Both the position numbers and the translations under genes were made by a program. Below the pieces are notes generated by a model. That model was not told the origin of the DNA. It was given only the letters and a program-made list of their open reading frames with translations, and made no database searches. Below are positions 24,182 to 35,948 of a stretch of 64,000 bases of DNA, piece after piece (the first letter of the stretch is position 1; the number at the start of each line of letters is the position of its first letter). This DNA is from Ranitomeya variabilis (lineage: Eukaryota > Chordata > Amphibia > Anura > Dendrobatidae), in NCBI RefSeq assembly GCF_051348905.1, contig NC_135237.1, forward strand, positions 505,385,535-505,449,534, read 5' to 3'.

Positions 24182-25098
24182 TAAACCTCATTCAGATGTC
24201 CGTGAAACATGGTCCTGGCTGAGGATCTCCCAACCCAAACTTAGCCTCATAACATATATGAGGCTGTTGATTTAGAGTCTGAAGTCCTGGGGCCGGTCCG
24301 TAATTTTTGACTGATGTCGAAATGAGGCTTAAAAGGCGTATAGCAGGATTGTAAAAAAAATTAGGCTAAAGGCAGTATGTAACATATAGTAAACAAATCA
24401 TACCTGCTAAGTCTACTTTTTTGGTGCTCCCTGCATGTCTTATGCCATCTACCCAAGTGACCACTGCAGCCAGTCATTGTTGTACAGAATGCAGCGACTG
24501 TGTGGGTAGATGGTGATAATGAAACTTGGCTAAACTTCATATTGTGATATTTTATTCTTTTTGAAATATTCTCACACTGTACGATTTCAGGAATGTTTGC
24601 TAATCCTCTTCATGTAGGTGTAAAGTCTATAAGGCCGTCTCGAGAGGAGGATGTCATTACCAGAGACAGAGGGGGTTTGCGATCTGATCCCTGCTTTCTG
24701 TTTCCTTAATTCCGTTGTAAACTTTTTTGTACCATAGCCTCATTCCTAAACAACCTTTTGCCGTGAGATACAGTAAGCGTTTCTTTCAAGACTTGCATAT
24801 CAAAGGCATGTGATTGCTGTGTAGAATTAAACAGGCCATAAGGGAGCAGAAGTGGATTTTTGCGGGTAAATAAAAGGGGGGGGGGGATGTTATTTAAGCC
24901 ATTTACTGCCTATAGCCTAATTTGTTGCTGATCTCAGAAACCCCCTTTTAAAGAGAATCCAGAGATGTCCTGTTATTATTCCTTGCAAAACCGAGAGCGG
25001 GTGACAATGTGAGAAGGAACATGCTATTGTCTCCTCATTAAGAGATGCCTTCAATACTAGGTCTGCTCTAAAAACCACTGCCCTCAAGGGGTTGTTTC
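24182..25098. other. Intergenic stretch, nothing recognised
   Basis: No credible ORF. A G run lies at about 24876-24885. No inverted ends are evident. Confidence 0.4.
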
Positions 25099-25366
25099 TA
25101 GTGGTGAGTGAATGTGCTGGGATAAGGTGTTATCTGAGCATGCTCGGGTGCTAACCGAGTGTCTTGAATGTGCTAGAAAAAATGTTCCAGTCCCCGCGGC
25201 TGCATGTCTCGCTGCTGTTTGACAGCTACATCACATGCGGGGATTGCCTAGCAAACAAGCAATCCCTGCATACAAGACATGCAGCCGTGGAGACTCGGGA
25301 CATATTTTTCGAGCACGCCGAAGACTCGGTTTGCACACAAGCATGCTCGTTCATCACTAGTGATGA
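25099..25366. mobile_element. hAT-like foldback MITE
   Basis: Ends TAGTGGTGAGTGAATG and CGTTCATCACTA, with GCTCGGGTGCTAACCGAGTG and CGGCTGCATGTC arms. It abuts the next member of the same family at 25364. Confidence 0.6.
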
Positions 25367-26408
25367 ACGTGTATACTCATTGCTCAGGTTTTCCCGAGCA
25401 CGCTCGGGTGATCTCCGAGTATTTGTAAAGGTACCTTCACAGTAAGCGACTTTGCAACGATAACGATAGCGATCCGTGACGTTGCAGCGTCCTGGATAGC
25501 GATATCGTTGTGTTTGACACGCAGCAGCGATCTGAATCCTGCTGTGATATCGCTGGTCGTTGCTGAAAGTTCAGAACTTTATTTGGTCGTCAGATCGGCG
25601 TGTATCGTTGTGTTTGACAGCAAAAGCAACGATGCCAGCGATGTTTTACAATGGTAACCAGGGTAAATATCGGGTTACTAAGCGCAGGGCCGCGCTTAGT
25701 AACCCGATGTTTACCCTGGTTACCATTGTAAATGTAAAAAAAACAAACAGTACATACTCACCTTCTGATGTCTGTCACACGTCCCCCGCCGTCCGCTTCC
25801 CGCACTGACTGGGAGTGCCGGCCGTAAAGTAAAAGCAGAGTGCAGCGGTGACGTCACTGCTGCGCTCTGCTTTTGCTTTACGGCCGGCACTCACAGTCAG
25901 TGCGGGAAGCAGACGGCGAGGTACGTGACACCGGAATGTGAGTATGTAGTGTTTGGGTTTTTTTACATTTACGATGGTAACCAGGGTAAACATCGGGTTA
26001 CTAAGCGCGGCCCTGCGCTTAGCAACCCGATGTTTACCCTGGTTACCTGGGGACTTCGGCATCGTTGGTCGCTGGAGAGCTGACTGTGTGACAGCTCTCC
26101 AGCGACCACACAGCGATCGGCATCGTTGTCTGTATCGCTGCAGCGTCGCTTAGTGTGAAGGTACCTTTAGTCTTCGGAGATTACGTTTTCATCGCCTCAG
26201 CTGAATGATTTACAGCTATTAGCCAGCTTGATTACATGTGGGGATTCCCTAGCAACCAGGCAACCCCCACATGTACTCAGGCTGGCTAATAGCTGTAAAT
26301 CATTCAGCTGCCACAATGAAAACTAAATCTCCGAACACTAACAAATATTTGGAGATCACCCGAGCATGCTCGGGAAAACCCGAGCAATGAGTATACTCAC
26401 TCATCACT
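25364..26408. mobile_element. hAT-like foldback MITE interrupted by an AGGTACC element
   Basis: The left arm (TAGTGATGAACGTGTATACT ... CACGCTCGGGTGATCTCCGA) pairs with the right arm ending ACTCATCACTA. The arms are split by the element at 25429-26166, and the uninterrupted opposite arm serves as an empty-site reference. Confidence 0.7.
25429..26166. mobile_element. TWA-type foldback (AGGTACCTTCACAG)
   Basis: Ends AGGTACCTTCACAG and TGTGAAGGTACCT, flanked by TAA (25426-25428) and TTA (26167-26169). Inverted arms carry GGTAACCAGGGTAAA and GCACTCACAGTCAGTGCGGG-type segments. Copies at 40335 and 41342. Confidence 0.8.
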
Positions 26409-26939
26409 AATGTCATCTCTTTCCTGGAGCTCTCTGCTCACCGACCTCTTGGCTTCCTGTGGAGTGGTGTAATCCTGATTGACATTGTGGACCAACAGCA
26501 CTGTTGTGCCACTGTTTTTTTTCTATGCACTCTGTTGCTTCTATGTGACGCATCTTTGCAGCATGAGAGAAGCACAATGGCACTGAAGCTGGATGGAAAG
26601 CTAAGGACGCAGACAAAACCACCCTAATATTCGGCCAGAATCGCATCGCATCGCAATCCTCGGACTGGCCTTCTGCTCTCCTGACCTGAGCGTGATAGCT
26701 GAGTATTATGACCGTCTGACCGTGCCCTAACAGTGCGATCCAGACAGCTTCAGAGCAGTCCTTACAAGCTTTAATGGAAAGAGCTTGGAAGCACTGCTTC
26801 TGTTTAGACACTGCAGTAGTGACCAGAACTAGAAATTGCTCCATTCTTGAGAATTTTTAAAACAAGTCATGTGCAAAGTTTCTTGGTTTTGCAAGCGGTT
26901 TGGAACTTTACCCTTTTAATATTGTGAGAATAACCTATA

Positions 26940-27440
26940 ATAATTTTAAGTAGCTCCAACATATTCAGCAGCACTTTACAATTCAGAGGATAGAAATACA
27001 ATCAATCAGACATAATCATTATTTAACTGTCTTGGGCTCAATCTCGAGCCATGGCAACTTGATGGATGAACAATCTTTAGGAAGATTGCTCTTGTGCAAG
27101 CCTAGATGGGTCCACCAAGGTCTTCTCTGCTGTTATCTTGTTGGGATCAAGCCACCATGCTGCTGGTCTTCCTTTTCGCCTTGTTCCTACTATTCTTCCA
27201 ATCATGATGTCCTCCTCCAGTGATTGCTCTCTTCGTGTGATGTTTCCAAAGGAGGCAAGTCGTAGCTTGGTTTTTCTTGCTTCCAATGACTTGTCTGGTT
27301 TGATTTCTTTATTCTTCTTGCCATCCATGGTATTCATAACATCCTACTCCTGCACCATATTTTGAAGGTGTTGGTTCTTGTTCAGTCTATGTACGACCCA
27401 TGTCTTCGCCAGTGAAATTTTCCTTTATTTGAAGACCTTG
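26940..27440 (-). pseudogene. Non-LTR retrotransposon tail (reverse-transcriptase ORF C-terminus)
   Basis: On the minus strand, 27337-27077 encodes SFGNITRREQSLEEDIMIGR followed by GTRRKGRP and WW-D. This G-HI-RRE-LE-DIM-G---G-RR-GRP pattern is the conserved end of many non-LTR reverse-transcriptase polyproteins. Only about 85 residues are open; the rest is decayed. Confidence 0.65.
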
Positions 27441-27539
27441 TCCAGTGATTTCATTATGATATGCCCATAGCTATTCTAAATCGGACATTTCGGAGTCATA
27501 ATTCCCCAATTTCAACACGCTGAGCTTAAGTGCTACTCA

Positions 27540-28100
27540 GTGCCTGGAGGGTGAGGGAACAGGTGATAGGACCAGATTCTAAGGATGTGGGAAGGGAAAC
27601 GGGGAACAGATTAATGAGTTGAGGTGATAGGCTAGTCTTAAATGAAGGTTTTTTGTTTTGTTTTTAGGACACCCTTAAAATTGTAGATACTGGGAATCAA
27701 CTAGATTTTCTGGGGTTGTGCATTCCATAGAACTGGAGCATCATAGCAAAAGTCTTGGAGATGTGAGTGGGAGGTTCAGGTTAAGGAGGATGCTAATTGT
27801 AGATCATTAGCAGAACAGAGAACCACGGGTAGGGTGGTAGACAGAGGTGAGACGGGATGTAGGTGGTGCAGAGATATGAAGCGCCTTGTTGGATGAGTGT
27901 GATAAGATTGATGTATTCTTTAGCGGGTGAGCAATGACTGGCACAAAATAAAGGAATTGGTGTAGTGACTGGACAAATGACCATAGGAACCAGTCATTCA
28001 TGTAGTCTTTTTTAGACAGCACGTTTAAAAGCAGAAGGGTCTCTGCAGATTCATAGCTGACCAGTTGTGTGGGAAAACATTCAGTATAACTTAATTTCAA
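27540..28100 (-). repeat. Decayed retroelement-like repeat related to 56407-56620
   Basis: The order GTGGTAGACAGAGGTGAGA, GGTGGTGCAGA, then TGACTGGCACAAA parallels the segment at 56407-56540, which encodes a recognisable reverse-transcriptase tail on the minus strand. Here the frame is lost. Confidence 0.45.
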
Positions 28101-28180
28101 GCTCTATGATTTGGAATCGATGAGCAGTTGTGTTCAGAGACAGTTTTCCTTGTAGGACGGCCGCTGCAAAGATAGCTACT

Positions 28181-28432
28181 AGTGATGAGCGAGTGTGCTC
28201 AGATATCGTGTTATCCGAGTATGTCAGGCGTGCTCGACTAATATGTTTGCTTCCCCACAGCTGAATTATTGGCGGCTGTTGGACAGCCACAATACATGCA
28301 GGGGATTGTCTGTTTTCGGCTGGCTGACGGGAGCTAATCATCCAGCCGCAGGGACTCGGAACATATTACTCGAGCATGCCTGATATATTCTGATAATACA
28401 ATATCAAAACACATTCACTCATCACTAATAGC
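28181..28432. mobile_element. hAT-like foldback MITE with near-perfect 8-bp duplication
   Basis: TAGTGATGAGCGAGTG and CACTCATCACTA end the element. ATAGCTAC on the left and ATAGCTAA on the right look like an 8-bp target duplication with one mismatch, as expected for hAT elements. Confidence 0.7.
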
Positions 28433-28836
28433 TAACAATTTCTAAAAATTCCCACGATGGACTCCTAAAGTTAGAGCACAGACTGAAATGACAAACCTGT
28501 AAGAAATGCGGTTGGCAGATCGGGGGTCACTGTTACTGCAACAATAGTATGACAACACACCGTCTACAAAACTGCGAAATATAGGAAAGTCCGCTCACCC
28601 ACTAGGGGAATGGATGCGCTGAGACTTGGTGAAATACTGGCATCGTGGAAAAATCCATCATTATGGTCTTGTAAAAACATATGTTTATTGATAATAGTAA
28701 AATGTCGCAACTTCCATCGCCAGAGATAACAAGCAAACGCATTTCAGTCAGTCTTTAGACATTGCAAGTCTGTTTAATTTTGAGAATCACTGCTGTGTAT
28801 AACTATAGATTTGTGCCTTTTTTTATATATCAACAG

Positions 28837-30163
28837 GAAAAAGATATATTGAGTAAGAATGTCACTGACGGTGCGGTTACAAGGTCTCCCGCCGATCGCA
28901 GACGCTATTCACATTCGACGTTTCTTTGCTGGATTGAAGATTCGGGATGGAGGTGTTAATATTATTGGTGGGGTATATGGAGAGGCTTACGTTACTTTTG
29001 AGGATAGGCGTTCTATATCTTTAGCCCTGAAGAGGTCAGGACAATGCCTGATGGACAGTGCTATAAATATTTCGGATTGGTGTAGTTCTCAGCAGACCTC
29101 CAGCTATTTGCGCATTATGTTTACACCCTTAAATGCCAAACTTTCTGACGTGAAAAGCTTTTTTACAGAATTGTATGTGGAAAATGTAATTTTCATGACA
29201 AGGTATAAAGTTAGGAGCGGCATAGCCTTTGTTAAATTTTTAAAAAGTGACAACGCCAAAAAGGCCTTGTCAGTATTTCAGGCGTCTAAAAATAAAAATT
29301 GTAAGAATCAAAATACATTTTCTGTATTGTCCATGTGGCTGTCAAGTGAAAAGGATTGGCTCTTCTACTCTGCAAAATGTGATTCTTCGAGGGGGAAAAA
29401 TCCGAAAAGTTCAACTTACAAGAGGTTACCAAAGTATGACCACCATTTGTTGTACATTCACGAGTTTTATGCACATTTGGTGAATGTAAGTGTCCACGTT
29501 GATAAATCCCACATAAGGAAGTTTCTGCACAACCTTGTCGAGGACTCTCAGATCACATTTGTGTATGACAAAAATGGCAACAGACAGCGGGAATGTTTCG
29601 TGATGTTTGTAACTGAAAATGATTACGTACGAGCTCTCGAGTTGGACAAAACGGTTTTCTGGGGTCGTCGTCTGCGAGTGCTGCCCGTCTCTAAAGCCAA
29701 CATGATGGACTTAATCGAGAGCAAGAAAAAAGTGGTCTTGGGGGATCCAGCTTCAGAAGAAATGAAAAAGAAATCAGACGTTAAATTCTTATATTTAAGA
29801 AACTTTGCCGCTTGTGTGAATAAATGTGACATTCTCAACTTTTTTTCTGGCTTTTCTCTGACTGAACAGGACATTTGTCTGTTATATAATGACAATGGGG
29901 ACTGCCTTGGGGAAGCTATTGTCAAATTCTCAAAGAAAGAGGAAGCATCCGAAGCCGAGAAACTAAACCACAAAAGGTTCCAGGATACGGTGATCCTGCT
30001 AAGATGGGTCTCAAAGAAGCAACTGAAGGCTTTTGGCGTAGACTTTACCGTGGACTATTCTACAGCTAATCAAAAGTTTTCTACGTGTGAAGCAGATGTA
30101 AGTGTCAGCGAGGAGGATGAATCATCAGAGGTGACATGTGCTGCTGGCAGTGACTCCTATTAA
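28837..30163 (+). CDS. rbm12b: RBM12B-like RNA-binding protein, copy 1 (CDS 28859-30163, 434 aa)
   Basis: Single-exon coding region in a terminal exon. An acceptor CAACAG at 28831-28836 lies 22 nt before the ATG at 28859, which has A at -3. Four RRM folds are visible: RRM1 about residues 4-72 (VRLQGLP, then IGGVYGEAYVTF), RRM2 about 83-165 (diverged), RRM3 about 204-278 (RECFVMF as RNP1) and RRM4 about 309-385 (FLYLRNF, GEAIVKF). A short acidic tail ends SDSY. Order and motifs match vertebrate RBM12B, a nuclear RNA-binding protein of poorly known function, but mammalian RBM12B is about 1000 aa with a long charged repeat and a fifth C-terminal RRM, both absent here. The RS linker before RRM3 is also missing. 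The frame is clean, so the gene is probably functional. It is a tandem paralogue of the gene at 52120. Confidence 0.85.
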
Positions 30164-30640
30164 ATGCTCACTTGGACTGAGGACATTCAGTTGTACAAAG
30201 ACTATATCTGTATGGGACTTGCCGATATTGCTGGCAGATTCTAATTTTCTTTTGATTGAGAATAACACAACTGAGTACTTGTCAGTTACCTAGCATCTAT
30301 TATATAATCCTGGTACGCAAAGTATTAAAAATCCTAAGTTTTATTGAAACCGTGTCTTGTTCGATCAAAATCCAAAGAATTGTATTACAGCTCGCAAATC
30401 GAAGACCACTGGCCTCATGCAGATACGAGGGCTTTGAATTTCAGTAAGGTTTTGTTTCGATGCCACAGCCTAGTTCTAACCAATATGTTATTTGCATCAA
30501 ACAAAATTACTTTATTGCTAACATTGTGTTTATGTATAATTTGTATATCTGATTTCAAGAAATAATATATATATTTTTTTAAACTTTAAAGATAATTTTG
30601 AAAAGGGAATAAATGCTGTTCATCAAGACATGAAATTTAA
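30164..30640 (+). other. rbm12b: RBM12B copy 1 3' UTR with poly(A) signal
   Basis: AT-rich unique DNA after the stop. AATAAA at 30607-30612 is a strong candidate polyadenylation signal about 450 nt downstream of the stop. Confidence 0.5.
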
Positions 30641-31735
30641 TTATTTTAATGGCTGGAAATGGGATTTTCATCCCCGATTTATGCATTAGATTACTGCTGA
30701 CTGATCATTTGGCCGATGACGATCTCCTGCGTACACAGGAATGTTTGGCTGAGTGTTCCGGTGTTCTGATGAGAAAGCCAATGACCTTACCCGGCGGCTT
30801 ACTTCCAGGAGAACAATGCAATCGGCAGTCTGAAATTGGACATGCTCAGCCGGCTGTGCACATCGACATCGGCCAACATTAGCCTGTAAGGGGAGCCTTT
30901 TAAGTTGAAATTTTAGATAATCGACATGTATCTGCTTCACAACTACTGGAGTTCCTTCTTGATCTCCAATGATAACTTCAATCAGTCAATAAACCAACAA
31001 GGTGCCAATCTGTATATTTTTTACTGGGAACTCTTTAGTCAGTATTTATTAATCTCACAGCTATCTGATATATAAACGGTCTCAATATAAAGTATATTTG
31101 GATATGAAATGTTCGGTAGTATACTGTATAGCAGGGCAGAGGCTACCACAGAGCGTGTGTATATTGCTAACTTTTTAAAGTAACCTACTTTTTGTCAGGT
31201 GTCTCTAGAACAAAGGAATGGTTAAGATGAACCGCACAACATGCCTGACCCTTCTTTTGTCTTACATATATCTTCAGGGTACAGTTGGGAGGTTCCCCAT
31301 ACACATTAGAGGGTAGGCCAGTCTTCCCAAAATCACTAGGTTCAACATGTTACCAGCTAATGTGCATGGTATGGGTATATAAAGCACAGATTTGGTTGAG
31401 CAATTAAGAGACGTCAAGGTTGATACGTGTCCTGCAAGGGCTGTTTGTAGCTTTAAAATGCAACATTTGACACATAAGCGGAGAACATATGTACCTGTGT
31501 TTTTAACTACTTTTTGCCTCCTATCAAAATACAGAACAAAACTGTCCACTGAGGACTATAGGCAAATATGTTTGAAAAGTGACCGACCCAGTCTGCTGAC
31601 AGTGAGGTTTGTTTCGTAGGTTTGACATTTATGGACCGCAATGTCTCGACTAGCCATGGATCCCCCTAACCGAACTCAACAGCTTCATGGTCGCATAAGT
31701 GTCCGTTGAGTATGACTTAAGAGCCAGGCTTTGTG
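30641..31735. other. Intergenic stretch, nothing recognised
   Basis: No credible ORF or paired repeat ends. At 30690-30890 an imperfect inverted pair (TTGGCCGATG and CATCGGCCAA) marks an old foldback. Confidence 0.4.
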
Positions 31736-32054
31736 CACACGTTGCGGAATGGTGTGCGGATTTTTCCGCACTGTTTTTGCAAAATCCACAGGTAAACAGC
31801 ACTGCTGTTTTTCTGCGGATTCCACCTGCGGTTTTACACCTGCAGACTCCTATTGAGGAGCAAGTGTAAAACGTTGCGGAATCCGCACAAAGAATTGACA
31901 TGCTGTGGAAAAACACTGCTGTGTTTCCGTGCGTTTTTTTCCACAGCATGTGCACTGCAGATTTTGTTTTCCATACGTTTACATGGTACTGTACAATGCA
32001 TGGAAAACAGCTGCAGATCCGCAGCGGCAAATCCGCAATGTGGGCACAAAGCCT
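31736..32054. mobile_element. Foldback MITE (GGCTTTGTGCACAC)
   Basis: AGGCTTTGTGCACACG and TGTGGGCACAAAGCCT end the element, with repeated TGCGGATT and AATCCGCA words. Relatives at 22131, 43248 and 49298. Confidence 0.75.
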
Positions 32055-32646
32055 CACATTCCAAACTGGAACCCTGAATGTCAAATGGTTGAAACTGGCC
32101 TAAAAGATTATGTAATTCAGGAAGCTGGACCAGTCAATGACTGATCACTCTGCTCTCTTATGCCGTATAATAACACGGGGGTAGGGCGGGGGCATACCAG
32201 ACTAAGCCATATATACTGTATTGCCAATAAAATTGTATTTTATTGAAACTGCAACTGTCTGTGTATTACTACTTTACCAGCATTTTGATCTTTCTACATG
32301 CCAGTATTTATTTTTTTTTTTTTTATTGCGCTGATGGGAGTGGTGCATAAAATGTAAATCCTGTCTCGATACCCACCTTCCAACACTTTCACTTCTGCTC
32401 TGCTCTATCTTTTGCAAAAAGTGACCTGTCGGCTGCTCCAAAGTTTCATGGAGAGGCGCAGAGGTCACTTTTCAATACAAGTCTGAGAGCCTCATTCTGA
32501 CTCTCATAGACTTGCATTGAGAGCTCTTGATGTAGCTTCTTCCAAGCTGTCAGAAGCTAGTGTCACAAGGTAGGACCAGAGCAGTGCCGAAAAACGGGAA
32601 AGTTGCTGAGTGTGGGTAAATGACCGTGGACGGGGGGCTTATGCTT
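32055..32646. other. Intergenic stretch, nothing recognised
   Basis: No gene recognised. AATAAAATTGTATTTTATTG near 32225 is palindromic AT-rich DNA that includes a potential poly(A) signal. Confidence 0.35.
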
Positions 32647-33131
32647 AAAGCGCCACTCCAGTGCTGTTAAGAAAAACACTGAAGTGGTGCTTTAAGCAAT
32701 AGTATTTATTTATTTTTCTTTTTAGCTGCAAAATGGTATTCAGGAAAAACTACTTACTCATATTAAGGCACCACTCCGGTGTTTTATACCTATTTCATTG
32801 CTGGAGTGGTGCTACCAAGTTCCCTGACCCTAGTAGTATACTTGCCAGCCGCTGTCTTCAGCTATTTCCAGTCATCCGATGCCATCTTATGACTGCAACT
32901 TTCAACTGCCCAAGAACCCATGTGTTGGCTCTCATAGACTTACGTTGATTTATGACTTCCAGCTTGCCCAGTAAACACCAGAGCAATCCAGCAAGTCATA
33001 AACTGCTAGAAACTGACAGGAGCGGCGCTGATAACAGATGAAGATGGTAAGTTTAAGATTATGGCAGGGACTTATGGTCCGTGGCACCATTCCTGCGCTG
33101 CAATGAAAAAAAACACGCTGAAGTGGTGCTT
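32647..33131. mobile_element. Foldback MITE (AAGCGCCACTCCAGTG)
   Basis: AAAGCGCCACTCCAGTG at the left and CACGCTGAAGTGGTGCTTT at the right are inverted copies. Internal inverted versions of the same word lie at about 32680-32695 and 32766-32815. A TTAA precedes the left end. Confidence 0.65.
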
Positions 33132-33227
33132 TGAATATTTAGAGACATACCCCTGACAACAGCACTATGGCCACAGTCTAGCCTAAGAGAAACCAACCTA
33201 AATGGTAACTAGGGTATATTGGAAATA

Positions 33228-33430
33228 AACTAAACCACAGAAAAACAAAACCCTAAAAGCATTTTTTATTCATAAATATTTAAAAAGACCAAATGATCAA
33301 CACTAGACAAATACATAAATTACCATTACCAAACTGAAATTGGGTATTGGTAAAGGTACTAAGCTGGAAGGTTCCAGATTAAAGATAATGGTACACAAAC
33401 CTAATGTGGCCCTAATGTTCTGGATCACTG
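33228..33430 (-). repeat. Dispersed repeat, uninterrupted copy of the 43070-43247/47776-47803 repeat
   Basis: Read on the minus strand this matches 43070-43247 and then continues without a break into 47776-47803 (AATGCTTTTAGGGTTTTG). It is therefore an in-window empty site for everything inserted at 43248-47775. Confidence 0.8.
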
Positions 33431-34140
33431 CGTTGAGAAACACGTGATGGTGTCTCCGTGGTGTTGGATGTTTTGATCTCCCCGAGGTCATTCATCCTGA
33501 TGTTTATAGTCTTTTCACTAGGCACTGCTCCTAATAGCCAGTTTCCTACTCCACACTGATGAGGGGCAAATACCCCGAAACAGCTGTCTGTGGATGAATA
33601 CCATGTTTTGGCATAGGTGGTTTTCCTTTATTGGATGCTGCCCTTCCCATGGTTGTTCCTTCCCGGTGAAAGACCTGGCTATTCATTGCTTGCGTTGAGA
33701 AACACGTGATGTCTCTGCAGCTTTTCTACATGCATTTGCATATTTCCCATAAGGGATAATAATTTTATTTTTATATAGCGCTAACATATTCCGCAGCACT
33801 TTACAGTTTGCACACATTATCATGGGGGCAGTGTTCTGGATCACTGTGTTGAGAAACGTGATGGTGTCTCCGCGGTGTTGGATGTTTTGATCTCCCCGAG
33901 GTCATTCATCCTTATGTTTATAGTCTTTTCACTAGGCACTGCTCCTAATAGCCAGTATCCTACTCCACACTGATGAGGGGCAAATACCCCAAAACAGCTG
34001 TCTGTGGATGGATACTATGTTTTGGCATAGGTGGTTTTCCTTTATTGGATGCTGCCCTTCCATGGTTGTTCCTTTCTGGTGAAAGACCTGGCTATTTATT
34101 GCTTGCATTGAGAAACACTTGATGGTTTCTCCGCGGCTTT
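33417..34140. repeat. Tandemly duplicated frog repeat, about 417-bp period, with GAAAC hairpin
   Basis: TTCTGGATCACTG followed by GTTGAGAAAC starts at about 33418 and again at about 33835. Each unit carries GATGAGGGGCAAATACCCC followed by GAAAC or AAAAC, then CAGCTGTCTGTGGATG. A GCGCTAACATATTCCGCAGC segment lies between units. Confidence 0.75.
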
Positions 34141-34814
34141 TCTACATACAGTCTGTAGATGGGCCTCGTGGCATTTTTGTAGCGGAGGCACGACTTCCAT
34201 CAGGCACGACTTCACTTTCATCAGACACGACTTCCATCAGGCACTTCTTTATTCCTGATTGAAGATAGTTGATGAGGTTCCACCATAGATAGATACACAG
34301 ATCTTTACTAGGCAGGTCAGAATTTCTGGAGTAGGGAGTGATGTCACAATACCTAAGTAGACTGCAGGAAGAACACCGTCTAATTCTAACTGACATTCAT
34401 CCCATCCCTTACGAACTTCACCATTGCTAGGGTTAAAGTGGCAAATTACTTAGAAGCTGTGGGGACCTGTCCCTAGAGAACCTCACTCTTTTTTTTCCCC
34501 ATTCACACAAAACACATATATTACAATTCCATAATGCATAAAGAGATTTGAGCTAAAATAGCATGGCTGCTACTGATCCATAATGCACATGAAGATCATT
34601 GATCCAGGTACAGTTGGAGTTATCTACTGGCTGTAAATGCATGAACACCTTCACATGAATACATTTACTGAGTATGACAAAGTACCTCCTGACGAAACTG
34701 CGGGGGCAGTGAAACGCGCGTCGAGGTGCGCTACGGTACCACTGTAACAGCCCACACTTCACCATGGCTGCAGGTATATGATGAATGTAGTTTTATATCC
34801 CCTACTAATACTTA
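34141..34814. repeat. Repeat-like DNA with GAAACGCGCGTCG word, no gene
   Basis: A further hairpin-plus-GAAAC variant (GACGAAACTGCGGGGGCAGT then GAAACGCGCGTC) lies near 34690-34725. No credible ORF. Confidence 0.4.
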
Positions 34815-35190
34815 TAATAACACTAGACTGTGGCCCGATTCTATTGCATCGGGTATTCTAGAATATGCATGTCCCTGTAGTATATGGACAATGATGATTC
34901 CAGAATTCGCGGCAGACTGTGCCCGTCTCTGATTGGTCGAGGCAACCTTTATGACATCATCGTTGCCATGGCAACCATTATGACATCTACGTCGATACTG
35001 TGCCCGTCGCTGATTGGTCGAGGCCTGGCAGCCTCGACCAATCAGAGACGCGGGATTTCCATTATGACATCATCGTCGCCATGCTATGCCCGTCGCTGAT
35101 TAGTCGAGGCCTGGCGGCCTCGACCAATCAGAGACGCGGGATTTCCAGGACAGACAGACAGACAAACCCTTAGACAATTATATATATAGA
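34815..35190. repeat. Interspersed repeat with internal duplicated inverted pairs
   Basis: It starts ACTAGACTGTGGCCCGATTC and ends in (ACAG)n followed by TTATATATATAGAT. Inside, CTGATTGGTCGAGGC and its inverted partner GCCTCGACCAATCAGAG occur twice. I recognise it as a common amphibian repeat and cannot place its superfamily. It interrupts a flanking repeat that resumes at about 35191. Confidence 0.55.
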
Positions 35191-35944
35191 TTTGGGGGCA
35201 CTATTATCATCTTACCATCAGGCAATAGCGCTATATATACTTCCGGGTGAACCTCTTCTAGCAATTGGTCTTGCACTTTTTGGTGGTATTTTATGTGGAT
35301 GGCATAGAATTGCTGGTGGCATTTACCCACATTTGTCCCTAGTGGACATTGGTATTTTCATATGCACTCTATGTGGGCCCCAACATCTTTGGGTGTGCCA
35401 CAACTTTCCACCGCTTTATAACATATCATTCCTTGTGAGTTTTCAGCGCTATAGTTTACTTACTGTGCTCTACCTGTGGACGTGGGGTTTTGTGTTGGGC
35501 GGTCTCTGTGGCCCCATCTGTTCTTTCCACAGTACATAGCCGATCCCATTTCCTCCCCTAGATATAGGGTATTGCCATTTTTCATGTTGTATGTTTATAT
35601 CTTTATATGTTGTATATTTCAGATGGGTATTTAATAAATTGTTATATTGATTCAAATATGTGTGCCTTCTGTTGTTCTCTATTGGTTTATATGTCAATGT
35701 ACAGGTAGTCCTGGACTTACACCTAAAGTGTCTATATGCACACATATGGAATTACTACACAGTAACAAGACAATGAATATAACATCATTATTATATGCGA
35801 TATATATATTGGATTCGGGGTAAAGGACTGGATTTTTCTTATGTCCTTAACCCCCTTCACCGGCTGAGTTAATTGTGCTCAGCCTGACTTCTGTGCAGTT
35901 GGTGTCCAGTCTTTTGGTCCTCCTGCAGATCATAAACAGTCCAA
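35191..35944. other. Intergenic repeat-like stretch, no gene
   Basis: A 115-codon open frame at 35192-35539 has no recognisable domain and starts at the edge of a repeat insertion. AATAAA at about 35632 is a possible retroelement 3' end. Confidence 0.35.
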
Positions 35945-35948
35945 TATA

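Noticed and set aside
35192-35539. 115-codon hydrophobic frame on the + strand
   Set aside because: It starts at the boundary of an inserted repeat, has no family match I can see, and sits in repeat-like DNA.
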